Positions 38,329-46,967 of a stretch of DNA of 64,000 nucleotides are shown here, piece by piece. Made by a program: the position numbers and the translations under genes. Every line of letters starts with the position of its first letter. The stretch's first letter is position 1. This DNA is from Aquamicrobium defluvii. Lineage in GTDB: Bacteria; Pseudomonadota; Alphaproteobacteria; Rhizobiales; Rhizobiaceae. The notes under the pieces are model-generated. The model saw nothing but the letters and a program-made list of their open reading frames with translations, was not told the DNA's origin and ran no database searches. Location: contig NZ_SNZF01000008.1 of assembly GCF_004363725.1 (NCBI RefSeq), positions 85,176 through 149,175 on the forward strand, read 5' to 3'.

Positions 38329-38900
38329 CAGTAGCCACCCCGCTGCGAGAACGACTGGAGGGTGTTGATGCCGCCGATCAGGCCATTCAGCCAGCCGGCG
38401 CGCTTCGCCTGTTTCGCCCCGGCGCGGTAGTTGGCTGCTCTTTCAGCCAGCCGCGAAACCCGCGTCTGTTCAGTGCCGGTCGCCATGGTCAACCCGAGAT
38501 CGGCTTCGCGATAGGCATCCTTGCGGGCGGCGGCGGCCGTGCCGAAGGATAGATCGGCACCTGACGCGGCATAGGCCACGTCCTGCGCGCCCTGGGCATC
38601 GGCCATCTGCCGGCGGATCGATTGCCGCCGATTGATTCCCTGCAGCGTCTCGAGCTGCTGTTCGCTTTCAGCATCCTGCGCCGCCAGCTCCATCTGGGTC
38701 GCCTCGGCCTGGCCGGCACCGACAGACGACAGAACGCCGAGAACTGAAGCCGTTCCCTGCAGTATGGAGGAAAGCGAAAGGCCGGAGGCGGCGGCCGGCG
38801 CTGCAGCTGCCACCCCGGCGTTTGCCGCCGCCCAGGTCGTTCCGGCCGCCGCACCCCCGCCGCCGAACAGGCTGGATATCCCTCCAAGCAGCAATTCCAT
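38328..38900 (-). CDS. Internal virion protein, gp14-like
   Basis: This 190-residue protein has a Gly/Ala-rich hydrophobic N-terminus (GGISSLFGGGGAAAG) and a helical Gln/Ala/Arg-rich body (MELAAQDAESEQQLETLQGINRRQ). This layout is like T7 gp14, the smallest core protein, which is ejected to form a pore in the outer membrane. It lies between the tail nozzle gene and the transglycosylase gene, the usual order. Both ends touch its neighbours. Confidence 0.7.
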   Translation of the reverse strand: MELLLGGISSLFGGGGAAAGTTWAAANAGVAAAAPAAASGLSLSSILQGTASVLGVLSSVGAGQAEATQMELAAQDAESEQQLETLQGINRRQSIRRQMADAQGAQDVAYAASGADLSFGTAAAARKDAYREADLGLTMATGTEQTRVSRLAERAANYRAGAKQAKRAGWLNGLIGGINTLQSFSQRGGY

Positions 38901-41368
38901 TACAGCTTCGCTCCTATGCCGATGTCGCGCACGCGCAGTTCGCCGGGCCGCGTCTGGGTGATGACGGCCGTTGTCCCTGTCATGAAGCCCGGCAGGTCGG
39001 AGCCGGCCACCACGATCTGTTTCGTCTTGGCCGGCATGGGCTGGTCAACCGGATCGGTTGTTTCATGCAGAACGATGTCCACCGGAGGCTGCCCGTTGGC
39101 TCCGACCGCGATCGAGCTGGTGTCGGCGATATTGACGATCAGCGTGTGGATGCGCCCCGGCCGGTGCAGGACTTCATCTGCCGGCGTGACGTAGACCTGC
39201 GGCATGGTTTCGAAATGCGGCGCGGTCCACCTGCCTACAAGCACATTTGAATAGGCATCCTCGATATCGATGACACCGCCCTGCACTGTGAACGGCCCCA
39301 GCACATAACCATCGGCCACGGCCCAAAGCTCGGCACCGTCCTCGTACGGCAGGTCGATTATTTTTCCGGCCAGATCCGTGGAAGCATCCACGGTGTCCTG
39401 CAGGAAGATAGTGGTGTCGTAGAGTTCGATCGAGGTGCGCCCAGACCGCTCGATCGCCATCCAGAGCTTGTTGCGGCCATCGACGCCAACTTCCCGAACC
39501 GCGCCGCTTCCTGCCGCGATCCATTCGCAATATCCGTTGATCTCCTGGCTTTTGATCATCTGGGTGACGATAACGCGGCCATCGGTGCGCATCAGCCAGC
39601 CGCGCGCGGCGTCGAGATCCTGTTCCGGCTTCTGGCGAACGGACCTGATAACCTTGTCAACGAGATGAGACGCGAGCAGCGACACGGGATCGGCTTCAAA
39701 GGAGGTCGCGGCCGAGGTGACGCTTTCCTCTACCCGGAAGAGCTGGCGTCCGCCTTCGTCGGCCATATTCAGGCCTTCCGGATTGATCGCCACATAGTAG
39801 AGCTGCCCTTCCAGCTCGAAGGGCTCACAGGTCGGCTGGGCTCCCATCTCGCTGCAGATGACAAAATTGAGCGGCGTGTTGCGCTCGATCGTACGGTTTG
39901 GAATGAAATAGGTGGCCCGATCTGTGAAGACGAAGAAGTAGTTGGATTCCTTGACGTGAAGGATCGTTTCCGAGGTCTGCGAACGCAGTTTGTCGAGACG
40001 TGCGGCGTTATCCGCCTTTGCATCGACATTCAGATCGAAATATTCGCCGACACGGCTTAGCGACAGGGCTCCGCGAGCGGCAGGAATGCGGGCATAGGCC
40101 ATGCGGTCCTGCAGGAGGCTGGTTGTTCGCGGCCAGCCGCGATCGACAGAGAACAGATCTTCCTTTTCCGTTTTGCCGATCTGGGTGTGATAGGCTAGAG
40201 CCGATGCTTCCGCCGTGTTGGCGATCATCGCCGACATTTCGTATTCTTCGCCAGCGAGTGTGCCGCCGAATGCAACCCGGATTCGGCTCGCTGCCGTGCT
40301 CCCCATGTCATGCCAGGTAACCGCGACGCCGGGGCCTAGACCGGGAAGGCCTTCGAGAGCTGTCTGCAAGGAGCCGCAATAGCTCGCCCACTGGGCCGGA
40401 CTCATGCCGGACGCGGCCGCAGGCGTAGTGATCGCGCCCGGCGTTTCGCCGTTGACCGTGATCTGCAGCGCGATTTCCCAGCCGGATGAATACCGCACGG
40501 TGATATCCCAGACATCATCCGTCTTCGGATAGTCGCCCCCCAGGTCCGCCTTCGGCACTGGATCATATGGCCACAGATCCGTGCGCCAGTCATTGAGCGC
40601 CGAAGCGCCCATGAGGAAAAGGCGCTGGCTGCGCAGGTCGCCGTGAAAGATTCCGATCGTATTGCCCTCGGCATAGAAGCCGATATCGGGAAGCATCGTC
40701 GAGGTGACATCAGGCACATGAGCCGCACCGACATAACCTGCATGCGTGTAGAAGTCGGCCACGCCGGCTGTCAGAAAGCAGGAAATCACATCACCTTCAT
40801 CCGTGGTCAGTTCGGTGAAGCGTGGCCGCAACGGCTCGCCGTCCTCCCGAGAGGCCGTGACCGTCAGTCCGGAAACCGTGGCCGATACCGAAAACGTCGC
40901 GACGATGCGCAGGCCGGTCGCAGTCACGAAAGTGCCCGGCGCCAACGCGGCCAAACGGGTGGCCGGCGATACGCTGCTGACGTTGAACGGCCCGGCGATC
41001 CTAGTCCAGACGCCCGACACCTGCGCTTCCACGTCGAATGTGGCGTGGCCGGCGCTGATCGCCAGTCCGGACGCCAGCACGGCCGCGATGTCGCCGGCGA
41101 CGGTGCCAGCCCAGATCGTCTTCGTTCCGGTGTGCGGCCCCGGTATGAGCGCCGCACCCGTGATCGCGACCGCGGAGAACGGCTTGCGCCACTGGCCGAT
41201 CCGGCGGCTTCCGCCCATGCGGCGAAAGCCCGACTGCGGCACAGGCTCGATGTTCTTGAAGGCAAGACCTGCCGAATAATACTGCTTGATATCGACACGG
41301 CCCCTCATTTCCTGGCTGAACTCGCCGGCATTGCAGGAGCGGATCGGGATCGTTGGGCGCGCGACCAT
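38900..41368 (-). CDS. Tail tubular protein B / tail nozzle, gp12-like
   Basis: This 822-residue protein forms the end of the short tail. The start MVARPTIPIRSCNAGEFSQEM followed by GRVDIKQYYSAGLAFKNIEP and the FRRMGG block is the signature of podovirus nozzle proteins (gp12-like). The ATG at 41368 overlaps the upstream stop (TGATG); an open extension to 41725 is a shadow of the gp11-like gene. Confidence 0.88.
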   Translation of the reverse strand: MVARPTIPIRSCNAGEFSQEMRGRVDIKQYYSAGLAFKNIEPVPQSGFRRMGGSRRIGQWRKPFSAVAITGAALIPGPHTGTKTIWAGTVAGDIAAVLASGLAISAGHATFDVEAQVSGVWTRIAGPFNVSSVSPATRLAALAPGTFVTATGLRIVATFSVSATVSGLTVTASREDGEPLRPRFTELTTDEGDVISCFLTAGVADFYTHAGYVGAAHVPDVTSTMLPDIGFYAEGNTIGIFHGDLRSQRLFLMGASALNDWRTDLWPYDPVPKADLGGDYPKTDDVWDITVRYSSGWEIALQITVNGETPGAITTPAAASGMSPAQWASYCGSLQTALEGLPGLGPGVAVTWHDMGSTAASRIRVAFGGTLAGEEYEMSAMIANTAEASALAYHTQIGKTEKEDLFSVDRGWPRTTSLLQDRMAYARIPAARGALSLSRVGEYFDLNVDAKADNAARLDKLRSQTSETILHVKESNYFFVFTDRATYFIPNRTIERNTPLNFVICSEMGAQPTCEPFELEGQLYYVAINPEGLNMADEGGRQLFRVEESVTSAATSFEADPVSLLASHLVDKVIRSVRQKPEQDLDAARGWLMRTDGRVIVTQMIKSQEINGYCEWIAAGSGAVREVGVDGRNKLWMAIERSGRTSIELYDTTIFLQDTVDASTDLAGKIIDLPYEDGAELWAVADGYVLGPFTVQGGVIDIEDAYSNVLVGRWTAPHFETMPQVYVTPADEVLHRPGRIHTLIVNIADTSSIAVGANGQPPVDIVLHETTDPVDQPMPAKTKQIVVAGSDLPGFMTGTTAVITQTRPGELRVRDIGIGAKL

Positions 41369-42012
41369 CAGAAGCGCCCGTGCCAGGGGCTTGAAGCCCG
41401 GCCGGCCGTGAGCGGATCGGCGGCAAGCAAGGGCTCGCCGACAGGCGCGCCGGCGAGGTCCTGCGCGATCAGCCGGCCGAACAGGCCCCCCGCGCCACCC
41501 TGCGATGGGGAGCCGAAGGCCCGAGCTTCCATTTCCGCCGCAAGGTCGGGATCCTGCGTTTCGGGAATGGCGAGATAGGAGGCCAGCGCCGTGGCGAAGG
41601 CCGACAGGAAATCCGGCGGCCAGTATTCGGGATCGACGGCGGCCTTGTAGCGCGCGAAAGCCGTTTGCTCGGCACAGAAAAGCGTGTCGCCCTCGATGTC
41701 GAAATCGCGGATCAATATGCGGCACTGCGCATCTCTGGTGAAGCGGCGCGGCGGCCCGATCCGGTTGCCGGGCAGGTCGAAGGCGTACGGCCAGCCGTTG
41801 ATCGGCTGGCCGGACTGGCGCGTGAGCGAGACGGTGCGGCGGGTGAAGGTCCAGTCTGCCAGGCCGAGGCAGCGGGCGAGGCAGCGCGGCCAGAAGATCG
41901 CCACGTTGCGCCCGAGGTTGGTTTGATCGTCGGTCGAAAAACGGGGCGGCTGGCCGAGTTCGGCCAGCGCCCAGTTCACGATCATCGGCTTGTCGATCGC
42001 TGCTTCCGCCAT
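41368..42012 (-). CDS. Tail tubular protein A / head-tail adaptor, gp11-like
   Basis: This 214-residue protein starts MAEAAIDKPMIVNWALAELG and has CLARCLGLADWTFTRR, WPYAFDLPGNR, and DPEYWPPDFLSAFATALASYLA, a pattern shared by T7 gp11-like adaptors that join portal to nozzle. It directly precedes the nozzle gene with a 1-nt overlap. Confidence 0.85.
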   Translation of the reverse strand: MAEAAIDKPMIVNWALAELGQPPRFSTDDQTNLGRNVAIFWPRCLARCLGLADWTFTRRTVSLTRQSGQPINGWPYAFDLPGNRIGPPRRFTRDAQCRILIRDFDIEGDTLFCAEQTAFARYKAAVDPEYWPPDFLSAFATALASYLAIPETQDPDLAAEMEARAFGSPSQGGAGGLFGRLIAQDLAGAPVGEPLLAADPLTAGRASSPWHGRF

Positions 42013-42033
42013 GGTGAAGCCCGCCGGCCGCGA

Positions 42034-42309
42034 TCAGGGTGCCGCGAAGGCGTTGGCCACCGTCACATTGCCGGAACCGGGTGCGGCGGTGACCTTCAGC
42101 ACGTTGGCGACACCGACGCCGTCGGCGACGGACATGCAGTGGATGACGTCGTTCACCTTCAGCGTTTCACGTGCGTCGTTGAAGTAGCCGGCGGCCAGCA
42201 CCGTGGCGTTGGCGTCGGCCGTGGCATAGGCGAAGAAGCCGACGGACTTCGAGGCGGTCCCGTAGGGAGAGGTCACGAACCGCGCGAGGCTGCGCTTGTC
42301 GAATGCCAT
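42034..42309 (-). CDS. Small capsid-associated protein, possible decoration protein
   Basis: This 91-residue protein follows the capsid gene. It is beta-rich by composition (FVTSPYGTASKSVGFFAYATADANATVLAAGYF) and resembles small head decoration or stabilisation proteins in placement. I recognise no family with confidence. Confidence 0.6.
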   Translation of the reverse strand: MAFDKRSLARFVTSPYGTASKSVGFFAYATADANATVLAAGYFNDARETLKVNDVIHCMSVADGVGVANVLKVTAAPGSGNVTVANAFAAP

Positions 42310-42342
42310 GGGAATGGTCTCCTGTTTGGCGAGAGGGAAAGC

Positions 42343-42364
42343 CGGGCCGGCCGTGACCGGCCCG
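42343..42364 (-). terminator. Hairpin after major capsid gene
   Basis: An 8-bp GC-rich stem (CGGGCCGG / CCGGCCCG) with a 6-nt loop lies 9 bp after the capsid stop codon. On the minus strand GCTTTCCC follows rather than a clear U-run, so it may lower rather than end transcription. Confidence 0.35.
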
Positions 42365-42372
42365 ACGCTGGA

Positions 42373-43287
42373 TCAGGCGGCTTCCTTGGTCGGGATCGGA
42401 GGCCGGATCAGGTTGGTGAGCTTCTGGAAGCGCAGGCGCTTCACGCCGGCGCCCTGGATGCCGATCGCGGCGCCGCCCAGCCCGTTCTTGACCAGGTAGG
42501 GCGTGCCCTGCTTGGTCGGCACGGGCGTGATGATCGGCGCTTCCTGATTCCAGGGCGTTTCCGCGCCCATAGAATCGCGGTGCCAGATGAACGCTTCCTG
42601 CTTGCCGGCCTCGTATTCCGTGAAATACTCGTCCGGCCCCTCGATGTAGTTGATGCCACGCAGCGTCTTCATGCGCATGCGCTGCACCTTCGAGAACGGC
42701 GCGTTGTCGAGCCCGACCCACTGGGCGTCGGCGAACTCCTTGTAGAAGCAGAGCTGGCTCATCCACTTCGCCGGCAGGAGGGTGAACACCTGCACCTCGC
42801 CGGTTTCGTCCGCGCCGGTGGCCGCGATCTCGGCGCGGGCGCGCTCGAAATCGAGAATGTCGGGAATCGCCGAGCCGTCGCCGATGGTGTCTACGCCGGA
42901 GCTGCCGAGATTGGCGAAGGCGGTCAGCGCGCGGATCTTGATCAGGTCGCGTTCGCGCCGGATGGCGTTGACGATCAGCTTCGCCAGCGTGGCCTGCTCG
43001 TTCGGGCCGGCCTTGTACGCGTCCTGGGTGCGCCACCATTCGGAAGCCTCATAGTCTTCCATGGTCACCTGCACCGTGGTCAGGCCGGGTCCGTTGACGG
43101 GCACGTCCTCGATGGCGCCGGTGAGCTTGTAGACCTTGCTGCGGCCGGCGATCGGGAACTTGACCGTGTTCGCCTGGGTGTCGCCGCTCATCATGGTGCC
43201 GTCGAGCAGGCCGCCATGCGACTGGAACTGGATGGTGACCTGATCCTTGATTTTCTCTGTGAACCAGGCCTCGATTTGCTTGGACAT
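42373..43287 (-). CDS. Major capsid protein
   Basis: This 304-residue protein starts MSKQIEAWFTEKIKDQVTIQ. It contains SGDTQANTVKFPIAGR, LTTVQVTMEDYEASEWW and a YFTEYEAGKQEAFIWHRDS block typical of capsid proteins in temperate podoviruses. Its place between scaffold and tail adaptor genes supports the call. AAGGGG lies 5-10 nt before the ATG; an upstream extension to 43431 is Arg/Pro-rich and not credible. The HK97 fold is assumed from the family, not seen directly. Confidence 0.85.
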   Translation of the reverse strand: MSKQIEAWFTEKIKDQVTIQFQSHGGLLDGTMMSGDTQANTVKFPIAGRSKVYKLTGAIEDVPVNGPGLTTVQVTMEDYEASEWWRTQDAYKAGPNEQATLAKLIVNAIRRERDLIKIRALTAFANLGSSGVDTIGDGSAIPDILDFERARAEIAATGADETGEVQVFTLLPAKWMSQLCFYKEFADAQWVGLDNAPFSKVQRMRMKTLRGINYIEGPDEYFTEYEAGKQEAFIWHRDSMGAETPWNQEAPIITPVPTKQGTPYLVKNGLGGAAIGIQGAGVKRLRFQKLTNLIRPPIPTKEAA

Positions 43288-43498
43288 GGGAAACCCCTTG
43301 AGTTTGCGTTTCAAGCATCCTCGGGGCCGATAGAGCCGGTGCGGTCGGGGTCCGGTGAAGGATAGCCCGCCGCGGCCGGGTCGCTCCCTTGGTTGCGCCG
43401 GTCGAGCATGCCCCGGCCGGCGCAGCGTCAATTGCGAAGCCGGGTCCCCGTCAGTAAGCGCGCAGCGCGAAACTTAAGGACGGGGCAGATAGAGGCGG

Positions 43499-44407
43499 TC
43501 AGCGGCCGATAACCCGGCGATACTCCTGATCGAGCGCTTCATATCTGGCCCGATCGAATTTCGGATGCTGCGGCTGCATCTCCGGCGCGGCGAGCTGCTC
43601 GCGCAAACGCTCGCGCTCGCTGTTGCCGGCGGGCGCACCGCCATCGCCGGGAAGCGGCTGAGCCCTGAACTCGCCGGTCATTTCCGCGCGCATGAACTCG
43701 AGGAACTGGTTGCCCAGCGCCGTGTCCATGAGCATGAGCAGCGCGTTTTCGCCAACCTTGGGGTCGAGCTTCGATTTCCCGTCCGCGCCGGGCTTCATCA
43801 TGAGCTTGATGAAATCCTCGTTTTCCTGAAGGCGGGCATCTATGGCCTTGTCCTGGTCGGCCTTGGCCAGATTGCGGGCACTCTCCGGAATGAGCGCCGA
43901 CCGTTCCGCTTGCGGATCTATGACATGCTCGAGGATGCCGGCATCGGCGGCGGCCTGATAGATCGCCGTGGTCATCTTCTGGAAGGTGCCGACGGGAACG
44001 CCCTCTTCCATCGCGATCTTCGCCGCGGCGGAAAATGCTGGATCGCTGCCGATCTGGCTAAGATGTGACCGGAAGGCCTCGGGAGCCTGTTGGACATCGA
44101 AAGCGCTATAGGCCTCGACGTTATCCGGCACCTTCCGGTCTGAATCGCGCTGGCGATAGCCGGCCAGCGCCGTGGCCATCTTGTCCATGGTCTCCCGATC
44201 GTCCTTCCCGTACATGGTGTCGGGCAGGCCTTGGGGCCGGTAGGGATCGGCAGCACCACCGGCGGGCGCGGCACCGGAGCCACCGGGAGGCGCGCCCGCC
44301 GGCGGTTCTGCGCCGCCGGGCTGCGGATCGGCCGGCGGAGCGCCGCCCCCATCACCTCCATCGTCCGGCGCGCGCAGCGGCAGATATCGTTCGAAAATGG
44401 TCCTCAT
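43499..44407 (-). CDS. Capsid scaffolding protein
   Basis: This 302-residue protein has a disordered Gly/Pro/Ala-rich N-terminus (about residues 12-55), an acidic helical body, and a charged C-terminus (KFDRARYEALDQEYRRVIGR) of the kind that binds capsid protein. It is encoded just upstream of the capsid gene. The 211-bp gap to the capsid gene holds nothing I can identify. The start overlaps the upstream stop by 4 bp. Confidence 0.8.
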   Translation of the reverse strand: MRTIFERYLPLRAPDDGGDGGGAPPADPQPGGAEPPAGAPPGGSGAAPAGGAADPYRPQGLPDTMYGKDDRETMDKMATALAGYRQRDSDRKVPDNVEAYSAFDVQQAPEAFRSHLSQIGSDPAFSAAAKIAMEEGVPVGTFQKMTTAIYQAAADAGILEHVIDPQAERSALIPESARNLAKADQDKAIDARLQENEDFIKLMMKPGADGKSKLDPKVGENALLMLMDTALGNQFLEFMRAEMTGEFRAQPLPGDGGAPAGNSERERLREQLAAPEMQPQHPKFDRARYEALDQEYRRVIGR

Positions 44408-44769
44408 GTGCGTGGCTCCTTCGGCTGGTGTAAAAGCTGTTCCCCATCGGCGATCGCGCGCAGGATGACGTATCCGACCGCCGCGCGGGCCTCATGGGCC
44501 TTGGCGGCGAGCGCGGCCATCTGGAAATCGCCGGAGATCTGCGGATAAGGCGCGCGGCAGGTCAGGTCGCACAGCCATTCCACGATGCGCCGGCCCTCGG
44601 CCGTGCCGTTGAAGGCGGCCAGCACCTTCTTCATGTCGTCGCCGGGATCGAAACGATCATGGGTTCTGGCGGGAAAGAACGCCTGGTTGAGGCCTTCCCA
44701 GCTGGGCGCGGCCTCGAGCAGCCTGTCGATCGCCATGGCCTGGCGCGAAAACGCAAACGGACCGCTCAT
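44404..44769 (-). CDS. Small conserved phage protein, Bbp19-like
   Basis: This 121-residue protein sits between portal and scaffold genes, coupled to both by 4-bp overlaps. The segment AAFNGTAEGRRIVEWLCDLT, the YPQISGDFQMAALAAKAHEAR block and the helical end are reminiscent of Bbp19-family proteins found at this position in other podoviruses. Function is unknown. Confidence 0.6.
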   Translation of the reverse strand: MSGPFAFSRQAMAIDRLLEAAPSWEGLNQAFFPARTHDRFDPGDDMKKVLAAFNGTAEGRRIVEWLCDLTCRAPYPQISGDFQMAALAAKAHEARAAVGYVILRAIADGEQLLHQPKEPRT

Positions 44770-46379
44770 GCCGCCGCGGCCTCCGGCTGGGCCATCGCAT
44801 CGACGATGTTGGGCGCGGCCCGCACCGCGCCCTCGGCCGCCACGGCCATGGCCTGCTGGGCGGCAGCTTCGTCGGCCGCCTGCTTGCGTTCGGCTTCCGT
44901 GGTCGGAATGTCGGGCGGCACCAGCATGCCGGCACGCGTCCGGTCAAGGAAACGATCCAGCGAGATGTATTCGCCTACACGTTCCGGCCCGACGACAGAG
45001 GCGACCAGCTGGTAATAGTTGATCGAGGCCTGTAGCTCATCCGCCTTCAGCGCCGCCGCCATCGGCGAATTGATGTACATGGACACGATCAGCTGGTTGA
45101 AACTCATGAGTTCGGGCAGGATTCGCCACTCGTGCAGGATTTCCATCACGCGCGGCACCAGCACCTGCGGGCCCTCGGCGTTCAATCGGCCATAGGCCCC
45201 GACATGCACCTTGGCGTTCTGCGCGGCGCGCAACGCCACTTCCGAGGCCGAGGGCGGCGTGCCCCCGTCGTCAGGCATACGGGTGTCGAGCAAGGCTTCG
45301 CGGATCTGGCGCTGGCCGTCGCCGATCACCATGCGCGCCGCCTGCAGGTTGCCGGACGCCGTATCGAGGCGCTGCACGTCCGGCCCCAGCACGCCGCCGG
45401 TCGATTGCATCGGCCAGAACTCCGCCGGCCCCACGCGCACCGTGTCCGGATCGAAGGTGCCTCCCGCCCGATAGCCCCAGATGCCGAGCAACTGGATGGC
45501 GGCCGCCTTCAGCGCCAGTTCCTGCGCCTTGTTCACCGTCCTGATGGTCGGCAGCGCGAACAGCACCGGGCCGCGCCCGTAGGCTTCGCCCGGCCAGCGG
45601 TAGAAGCGCATGACGGAGATCGGCTGGGTCAGGTAGGTTTCCTGCGCAAGGAACCCGCCATCCTTCTCGAGGTAGGCGACGAAGCGCCAGCGGCCGTCCG
45701 GCAGGCGGTAGAAATCCTGATAGACGGTGATTTCCTGATACGGGTTCTTGCGCGCCTCTTCCCTGAAATTCGTGGGATAATCGCCCCGCGGCCATGCCTC
45801 GAGCACGGCTTCCCGGCCGAGGTTGGTGCGCTTCCAGGATACGAAGTTCACGCGTCCCCACGCGTCCTGGGCGATGGCGATCTCATCCTGCGGAAGGCAT
45901 ACGAAGCGCACCGGCTCATTCATCGAGGGGCCGCGCAATGGCAGCACCGCGCCGGTGCCGAGCGTCAGGTCCATGCAGGCTTCGTGCATGGTGGTGTCGA
46001 ACTCGCCCGTTTTCATGAACGGATAGACGAAGTTCGCCACCCCCTGCAGTTGCCTGTCGAACGCGATCTTTTCCTTGACGGAAAGCTGCTGGGCGACCAG
46101 CGGGCCGGTTTCGGCGATGAACGGCGTCGAGATCGGGAAGACCTGGCGCTGGATCTCCCCGGCGCAATGAACGGCCGAGTTCGGGCCGGTCATGTCGAAA
46201 ATCATCTGTGTGGGGGCCTTGATCTTGCCGTCGCCGCCCGGTCGGCGGTTTGGCAGCACGTAGTCATAGGCCTCGTTGTAGAGGTGGTCCCAGCCGGCGC
46301 GCTTCAGCCAGACCTGCCGGGAGCGCAGGCGCTGTTTCTCAACCGGCGTGCCGCCGTCGCTGCGCGAGGATTCCGCCAT
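44766..46379 (-). CDS. Portal / head-to-tail connector protein, T7 gp8-like
   Basis: This 537-residue protein matches the bacteriophage head-to-tail connector family (T7 gp8 type). Features are HLYNEAYDYVLPNRRP near the start, FDMTGPNSAVHCAGEIQRQVFP, YRWPGEAYGRGPVLFALPTI, and a long helical C-terminal barrel region with SASEVALRAAQNAKV. It forms the dodecameric vertex for DNA packaging and tail attachment, and it is the strongest marker that the virion is short-tailed. Confidence 0.92.
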   Translation of the reverse strand: MAESSRSDGGTPVEKQRLRSRQVWLKRAGWDHLYNEAYDYVLPNRRPGGDGKIKAPTQMIFDMTGPNSAVHCAGEIQRQVFPISTPFIAETGPLVAQQLSVKEKIAFDRQLQGVANFVYPFMKTGEFDTTMHEACMDLTLGTGAVLPLRGPSMNEPVRFVCLPQDEIAIAQDAWGRVNFVSWKRTNLGREAVLEAWPRGDYPTNFREEARKNPYQEITVYQDFYRLPDGRWRFVAYLEKDGGFLAQETYLTQPISVMRFYRWPGEAYGRGPVLFALPTIRTVNKAQELALKAAAIQLLGIWGYRAGGTFDPDTVRVGPAEFWPMQSTGGVLGPDVQRLDTASGNLQAARMVIGDGQRQIREALLDTRMPDDGGTPPSASEVALRAAQNAKVHVGAYGRLNAEGPQVLVPRVMEILHEWRILPELMSFNQLIVSMYINSPMAAALKADELQASINYYQLVASVVGPERVGEYISLDRFLDRTRAGMLVPPDIPTTEAERKQAADEAAAQQAMAVAAEGAVRAAPNIVDAMAQPEAAAA

Positions 46380-46570
46380 CAGCTAAGGTCGGATTTCTGG
46401 GCAGCGTCGGCGACGAACAGCCGGCGGCCGCGCGGATTGCGGCGGCTGGCGCCGGTGCGCTCCTCATTCGCGCGCAGCTCGGCCAGCTGGCGGTCGTTGG
46501 CGATCTGCTGTTGTCGTTTCTGCTCTTCGGCCGCCTTCTTCGCCGCATTGTTCCCGAACAGTGAATTCAT
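46379..46570 (-). CDS. Small phage protein
   Basis: This 63-residue protein, MNSLFGNNAAKKAAEEQKRQ at the start, is helical and Arg/Gln/Ala-rich with a basic end. AGGGA precedes the ATG at 46570. Its stop overlaps the portal start (TGATG). Similar tiny genes sit next to portal genes in related phages; the role is unknown. Confidence 0.65.
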   Translation of the reverse strand: MNSLFGNNAAKKAAEEQKRQQQIANDRQLAELRANEERTGASRRNPRGRRLFVADAAQKSDLS

Positions 46571-46967
46571 GCCGCTTTTCCCTGTAGATCCACACGCCCG
46601 GCTCGAAATCGCCATGACGATGGAAACCGACCAGCATCGCCATGCGCTGGCCGGCGCGATTGCCGCGCCGGATGCGGGTGACGATGATGTGAGTTTCGGC
46701 CATGGCCTTCAGCGTCAATTGCGTTATGCGAACCAGGCGCTTCATGTGCCCGGCGGCCGCCGGCGCGATCGACAGCGCCATTTCTGTGCGCCGCCATCCA
46801 TGCCGGCCGAAATGGGCGATCGCCATCGGTTCATCGCCGCGAAAGACGGCGACCGTATCGACGTGACGGGACTGGGCCAGCACCATCCGCCTCGCGCGTG
46901 CGCCTGCACCCGCGAGGGCGAGCACGGCCGAGGGCGGCGCGGGCGAGACGATGCGCCAGGCCGTCAC
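46464..46967 (-). CDS. Acyltransferase-like protein between terminase and portal genes
   Basis: This 167-codon frame begins with GTG overlapping the terminase stop (GTGA). The middle portion (VFRGDEPMAIAHFGRHGWRRTEMALSIAP, LTLKAMAETHIIVTRIRRGNR, MLVGFHRHGDFEPGVWIY) resembles GNAT-like proteins found at this position in podoviruses. The last 35 codons overlap the next gene in another frame and look like shadow sequence. Confidence 0.55.
   Translation of the reverse strand: MTAWRIVSPAPPSAVLALAGAGARARRMVLAQSRHVDTVAVFRGDEPMAIAHFGRHGWRRTEMALSIAPAAAGHMKRLVRITQLTLKAMAETHIIVTRIRRGNRAGQRMAMLVGFHRHGDFEPGVWIYREKRHEFTVREQCGEEGGRRAETTTADRQRPPAGRAARE

Noticed and set aside
38900..41725. Extended start for the tail nozzle protein, 119 codons upstream
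   Set aside because: The extra residues are Arg/Gly-rich shadow of the gp11-like gene; the ATG at 41368 overlaps its stop and begins the family signature.
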